DNA of 64,000 bases from Sulfitobacter sp. M39. Its GTDB lineage: Bacteria; Pseudomonadota; Alphaproteobacteria; Rhodobacterales; Rhodobacteraceae. Shown here in pieces: positions 61,248 through 64,000 of the stretch. Position 1 is the first letter of the stretch. Every line of letters begins with the position of its first letter. Under the pieces are notes generated by a model. It saw nothing but the letters and a program-made list of their open reading frames with translations. It searched no databases and was not told the DNA's origin. Where the stretch lies: positions 2,666,001 to 2,730,000 of the forward strand of contig NZ_WMDZ01000001.1 in assembly GCF_021735935.1 (NCBI RefSeq), given 5' to 3'. A program made the translations under genes and the position numbers.

Positions 61248-62687
61248 TCAGTCTTTTTGCAGCGCCCGCAGTACGCGATCCAACTGCTTCCCCTCTTTTG
61301 AATATTTCGTGGGGCCATCCTTAACCATATTGTAATAGGCGGAGGGATCATAGATTTGCACCGGCAGTTTCAGGTCCTGCGCGGTCAGCTGACCCGTCGC
61401 GGAAAGCACGGAATATGCCGCTACATAAAGCAAGGACTGCGCCGACACACTGGCGGAGCGGGCGTCGAGCAAGGACTGCTCGGCATCCAGAACGTCCAAT
61501 GTGGTGCGCGCGCCAAGGCTGGCTTCCTCGCGGATACCGTCAAAGGCGATCTGTGCCGCGCGTACCTGACGCTGGGAGGCTTCGATCTGTGCCCGGGCAG
61601 AGGCAAGCCCCGCATAGGCATCGCTGACCGCGCGTTCCACGTCTTTAACCACCACATGCAGGTTGCCGCGCTGCGCGTCACGGTTCGCCTGGCTTTGTCG
61701 TACACCGGCAGACAAAGCACCGCCTTGGTAAATCGTTTGACCGACCTGAAAGCCGATCGACCCACTGCGTGTCGAGGCTTGGGAATCAAACGTCTCGGTT
61801 AGCCCGTATGACCCCTGCACCGAAACATTGGGCTTCAGTGCAGATTCGTTGCTGCGTACCAGCAGATCAGCAGCGGCGACCTGGTGCTGGACGGTCAGGA
61901 TATCGGGGTGCTGCCGCACCGCCAGTGCTTTGGCCGTCGCGATGCTGTTGGACAGCTTCGGCAGGCTTGGTGGGGGGCTTAGGCGACCTGGCTCACGCCC
62001 CACGGCCACCTTGTAATAGGCTTTCGCGCTGATGAAATCGCCCTGCGCACCGGCAAGGTTGCTGCGTGCGGCGGCAAGTTCTGCTTCGGCCAGCGATACG
62101 TCGGTGCGGGTCACCTCGCCTACTTCGAAACGGTCACGTGCGGCGCGCAACTCCTGCGTCAGAACGCGCACGTTATTCTCGGCCAGAGAGACAAGCTGCT
62201 GCGTCTGGATCACGGTCATATAGGCATCGACAGCGCGCAGCAGAATTTGCTGTTCGGCACTGACCAGCGTTTCGCGCGTAGCTAGCACGGTTTCCTTTGC
62301 CGCCTCGATCGAATAGCGCGACGATCCAAAGTCATAGACCAGCAGCGACGCCACAAGGTTCACCGATGTCGTCAGTGAATCGGTGGAGCTTCTGAAACCC
62401 GCCGGAATAGAGGTGGTGCCCCCGCTGACCGACTGGTTGTAGGATTGCGTCAGGTTCCCCGTCCACTGCAACACGGGCTTGAGCGCGGATTTCGCGATCG
62501 CCACATCTTCATCTGCGGCGCGCAACACGGCACGGTTCTGGTCCAGCAGGCCCGAGTTGTTATAGGCCCCAACCAGCGCATCGGCCAATGTCTCTGCCTG
62601 TGTGGCCATCGGTGCCAGCAGACCCAAACCGACGCAGGACGCCGCGATCATGCTGCGGACGGACCGCATCTTGCCCGTATTCATCAT
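61248..62687 (-). CDS. tolC: TolC-family outer-membrane efflux/type I secretion protein
   Basis: A 479-residue TolC-type protein with a signal peptide (SMIAASCVGLGLLAPMATQA, cleaved after A). The two repeated coiled-coil segments are visible as LLRAVDAYMTVIQTQQLVSL in the first half and YAGLASARAQIEASQRQVRA in the second, and the ending LLYVAAYSVLSATGQLTAQ corresponds to the membrane-facing end. It forms the outer-membrane duct for ABC and RND exporters and type I secretion. It follows the pcm-like gene by 57 bases and precedes the PopZ-like gene by 74. Confidence 0.92.
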   Translation of the reverse strand: MMNTGKMRSVRSMIAASCVGLGLLAPMATQAETLADALVGAYNNSGLLDQNRAVLRAADEDVAIAKSALKPVLQWTGNLTQSYNQSVSGGTTSIPAGFRSSTDSLTTSVNLVASLLVYDFGSSRYSIEAAKETVLATRETLVSAEQQILLRAVDAYMTVIQTQQLVSLAENNVRVLTQELRAARDRFEVGEVTRTDVSLAEAELAAARSNLAGAQGDFISAKAYYKVAVGREPGRLSPPPSLPKLSNSIATAKALAVRQHPDILTVQHQVAAADLLVRSNESALKPNVSVQGSYGLTETFDSQASTRSGSIGFQVGQTIYQGGALSAGVRQSQANRDAQRGNLHVVVKDVERAVSDAYAGLASARAQIEASQRQVRAAQIAFDGIREEASLGARTTLDVLDAEQSLLDARSASVSAQSLLYVAAYSVLSATGQLTAQDLKLPVQIYDPSAYYNMVKDGPTKYSKEGKQLDRVLRALQKD

Positions 62688-62744
62688 ATCTCACACTCCA
62701 TCGGTGTCACTGCTTCTGCCGTCATCTGCAGCAGTTCTGATAGC

Positions 62745-63398
62745 TTAAAGCTGGAATTCTTTCGCACGGGTAAACCCGTCCAAGACAGGGGCGGCGGCGT
62801 TGAAACTTTTGCGCCAGCTGATGCCACGTTCGCTTTTGTAGCCCAAACGCACCTCGCCCAGGGGGCCGTCCATGAACAAACAAGCGATCCGCCCGCCATC
62901 CTTGAGCTGCGCCAGCAGCGCTTCGGGCACCTCATCGACGCCGCCTTGCACAATCACCACGTCATAGGGCCCATGTTTCTGCGCCCCTTCGGCCAGCGGT
63001 CCATGGTGCACGATGACATTGTCGATATCCGCGTTAATCAGGGTTTCCTGCGCTTCTTTCGCCATCTGCTCGTCATCCTCGACGGCGACGACCGCTTCGG
63101 CCATATGCGCGATCACGGCAGAGGAATAGCCGTAGCCACAGCCGATATCGAGCACCAGCTCGTCATTCTCGACCCCAAGATCGTCCAGCATTTTGGCCAG
63201 CGTCCGCGGCTCAAGCAGCACGCGTCCTTCGCCCAAGCTAATGTTTTCGCCCAGATAAGCTGCCTCGCGGCGGGCCACCGGCACAAAATCCTCGCGCGCC
63301 ACCTTGAGCATCGCATCAATGATAGGGAACTTGGTAACATCCGAAGGGCGCACCTGAGTATCAACCATCATGGTGCGGCGGGCTGTGAAATCTGTCAT
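62745..63398 (-). CDS. pcm: Protein-L-isoaspartate O-methyltransferase-like protein
   Basis: A 217-residue class-I methyltransferase. DIGCGYGYSSAVIAHMA is the SAM-binding motif I and NVIVHHGPLAEGAQKHGPYDVVIVQGGVDEVPE covers the later motifs. It has the PIMT-type N-terminal segment (VRPSDVTKFPIIDAMLKVAREDFVP), so it is assigned to PIMT, which repairs isoaspartyl residues. Some alphaproteobacterial homologues next to tolC may have other roles; function rests on family similarity. Confidence 0.85.
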   Translation of the reverse strand: MTDFTARRTMMVDTQVRPSDVTKFPIIDAMLKVAREDFVPVARREAAYLGENISLGEGRVLLEPRTLAKMLDDLGVENDELVLDIGCGYGYSSAVIAHMAEAVVAVEDDEQMAKEAQETLINADIDNVIVHHGPLAEGAQKHGPYDVVIVQGGVDEVPEALLAQLKDGGRIACLFMDGPLGEVRLGYKSERGISWRKSFNAAAPVLDGFTRAKEFQL

Positions 63399-63661
63399 CA
63401 GCTAAACTCTTTCGTTCAGTTATTTGTCTCGTGAGATGCCACATCACCGCCCGCCGGGCAACGGCCAGTCAGGGCAATAGGCGCAATTTTCCGTGTTTGG
63501 CAGATAATACGGCTAAAACATAGCAGATGCCATAGCCGGGGCGCACAGAGTGCGCGACGCCACCCCCAAACGAAAGCAAGAATCGAACGATCTACCCTAA
63601 AGCCCATCGGAAACGTCGCGGCGTCCAAGGGTGCCAGTTTCGAAAGCGCCCCCAGATCGGG

Positions 63662-64000
63662 TCAGCCGATGACAATCTGCCCGTCTATTTGCGCCACCGG
63701 CACGGGTATCAGATCGCACCCAAGGCCGTTTCCCCCGACGCCTGCGCCCGTGCCGGCGTCAAACATCGCGCCATGAGCGCTGCACATCAGCTTACTGCCA
63801 TCCACCGACAGCACCTGATTTGAACGATAATCAAGAGGCAGGAACTGATGCGGACACATGTTAACGAAGGCAATGACACCGTCATTCCGTCGCACCAACA
63901 GCAGGGGAAAATCCCCTGCTGCCGTTGTAACCGTCAACACCGTGGCCCCGTTAACGTCCGCCGCCAGCGCGACGAACGTGCCTTTTTCAGGGGCAGACGA
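63662..64000 (-). CDS. Rieske [2Fe-2S] domain protein (5' end outside window)
   Basis: The frame runs off the right edge: codons continue unbroken from 63940 to 64000 with no start, so the N-terminus is missing. What remains is a Rieske domain: CPH and CSAHGAMF are the two cluster-binding pairs (C-x-H and C-x2-H) 16 residues apart. A nitrite-reductase-small-subunit or ring-hydroxylating ferredoxin type is plausible. A GTG at 63940 could be mistaken for a start. Confidence 0.85.
   Translation of the reverse strand, partial: SSAPEKGTFVALAADVNGATVLTVTTAAGDFPLLLVRRNDGVIAFVNMCPHQFLPLDYRSNQVLSVDGSKLMCSAHGAMFDAGTGAGVGGNGLGCDLIPVPVAQIDGQIVIG

Noticed and set aside
63941..64000. GTG at 63940 as start of the Rieske gene
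   Set aside because: The frame remains open to the window edge and in-frame residues look like ordinary protein, so the gene is taken as truncated by the window.

Overview
The window is a GC-rich chromosomal segment from an alphaproteobacterium, most likely the Rhodobacterales and within them the marine Roseobacter group. The evidence is the Rhodobacterales-type rpoD and dnaG, a PutR (Lrp-family) regulator divergent from a PutA that lacks the DNA-binding domain, a pcm-tolC-PopZ-like series, and a small conserved protein that I recognise from that order (probably DUF6280). The genus cannot be fixed from sequence alone. There is no prophage, insertion sequence, CRISPR array or rRNA. One tRNA gene (Leu, anticodon TAA) is present. 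Most of the region is core genome, with small accessory islands.

Layout. 1-1.85 kb: two overlapping genes for membrane or periplasmic proteins, one with a ClpP/SppA-like fold. 2.1-12.0 kb: a riboflavin/nusB cluster on the minus strand (nrdR-ribD, then ribE-hypothetical-ribB-ribH-nusB), interrupted between ribD and ribE by three plus-strand capsule genes (kpsS, a Wza/KpsD-like lipoprotein gene, kpsC). 12.2-14.1 kb: a short-chain dehydrogenase, a YjbQ-family protein and two tandem related secreted proteins. 14.2-20.5 kb: rpoD, dnaG, a small secreted protein and glutamate dehydrogenase. 20.9-23.4 kb: a translationally coupled tadG-tadE-tadE set without the Tad secretion machine. 23.5-26.2 kb: a minus-strand group comprising an EF-hand protein with a His-rich tail, an ECF sigma factor, a probable membrane anti-sigma factor and a Spy/CpxP-like periplasmic protein, followed by a separate membrane protein. 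26.4-35 kb: DUF983, NUDIX, EamA permease, lipocalin-like lipoprotein, aldo/keto reductase, MFS permease, metG, a GAF histidine kinase and tRNA-Leu. 35-42.3 kb: putR/putA, rhomboid protease, GFA-family protein, inositol-phosphatase-like protein and a medium-chain reductase. 42.4-43.4 kb: a Xre/RES toxin-antitoxin pair with a clear operator-like inverted repeat. 43.4-51.5 kb: metR/metF, a thioesterase, a lone CoxL-type molybdopterin subunit and valS. 51.6-59.4 kb: crotonase, HisC-like and serine-glyoxylate-type aminotransferases, an MsbA-like ABC exporter, a GT2 glycosyltransferase, ygfZ and efp. 59.6-64 kb: the DUF6280-like gene, PopZ-like protein, tolC, pcm-like methyltransferase and a Rieske protein that runs off the window end.

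How the genes relate. The rib genes make FMN precursors; the C-terminal half of the RibB protein lacks the zinc cysteines of GTP cyclohydrolase II, so ribA must lie elsewhere. kpsC, kpsS and the export lipoprotein form part of a group-2/3-like capsule route, but the KpsM/T/E components are not here. putA/putR and glutamate dehydrogenase link proline and glutamate catabolism. metR/metF and metG serve methionine metabolism and charging.

The parts most worth following up are the EF-hand/ECF/anti-sigma/Spy-like module, the RES-Xre pair with its operator, an intrinsic terminator whose 3' arm carries the ribosome-binding site of the next gene (metF/thioesterase), a terminator-like hairpin inside the proposed start of kpsC, and two families of dispersed inverted-repeat elements.
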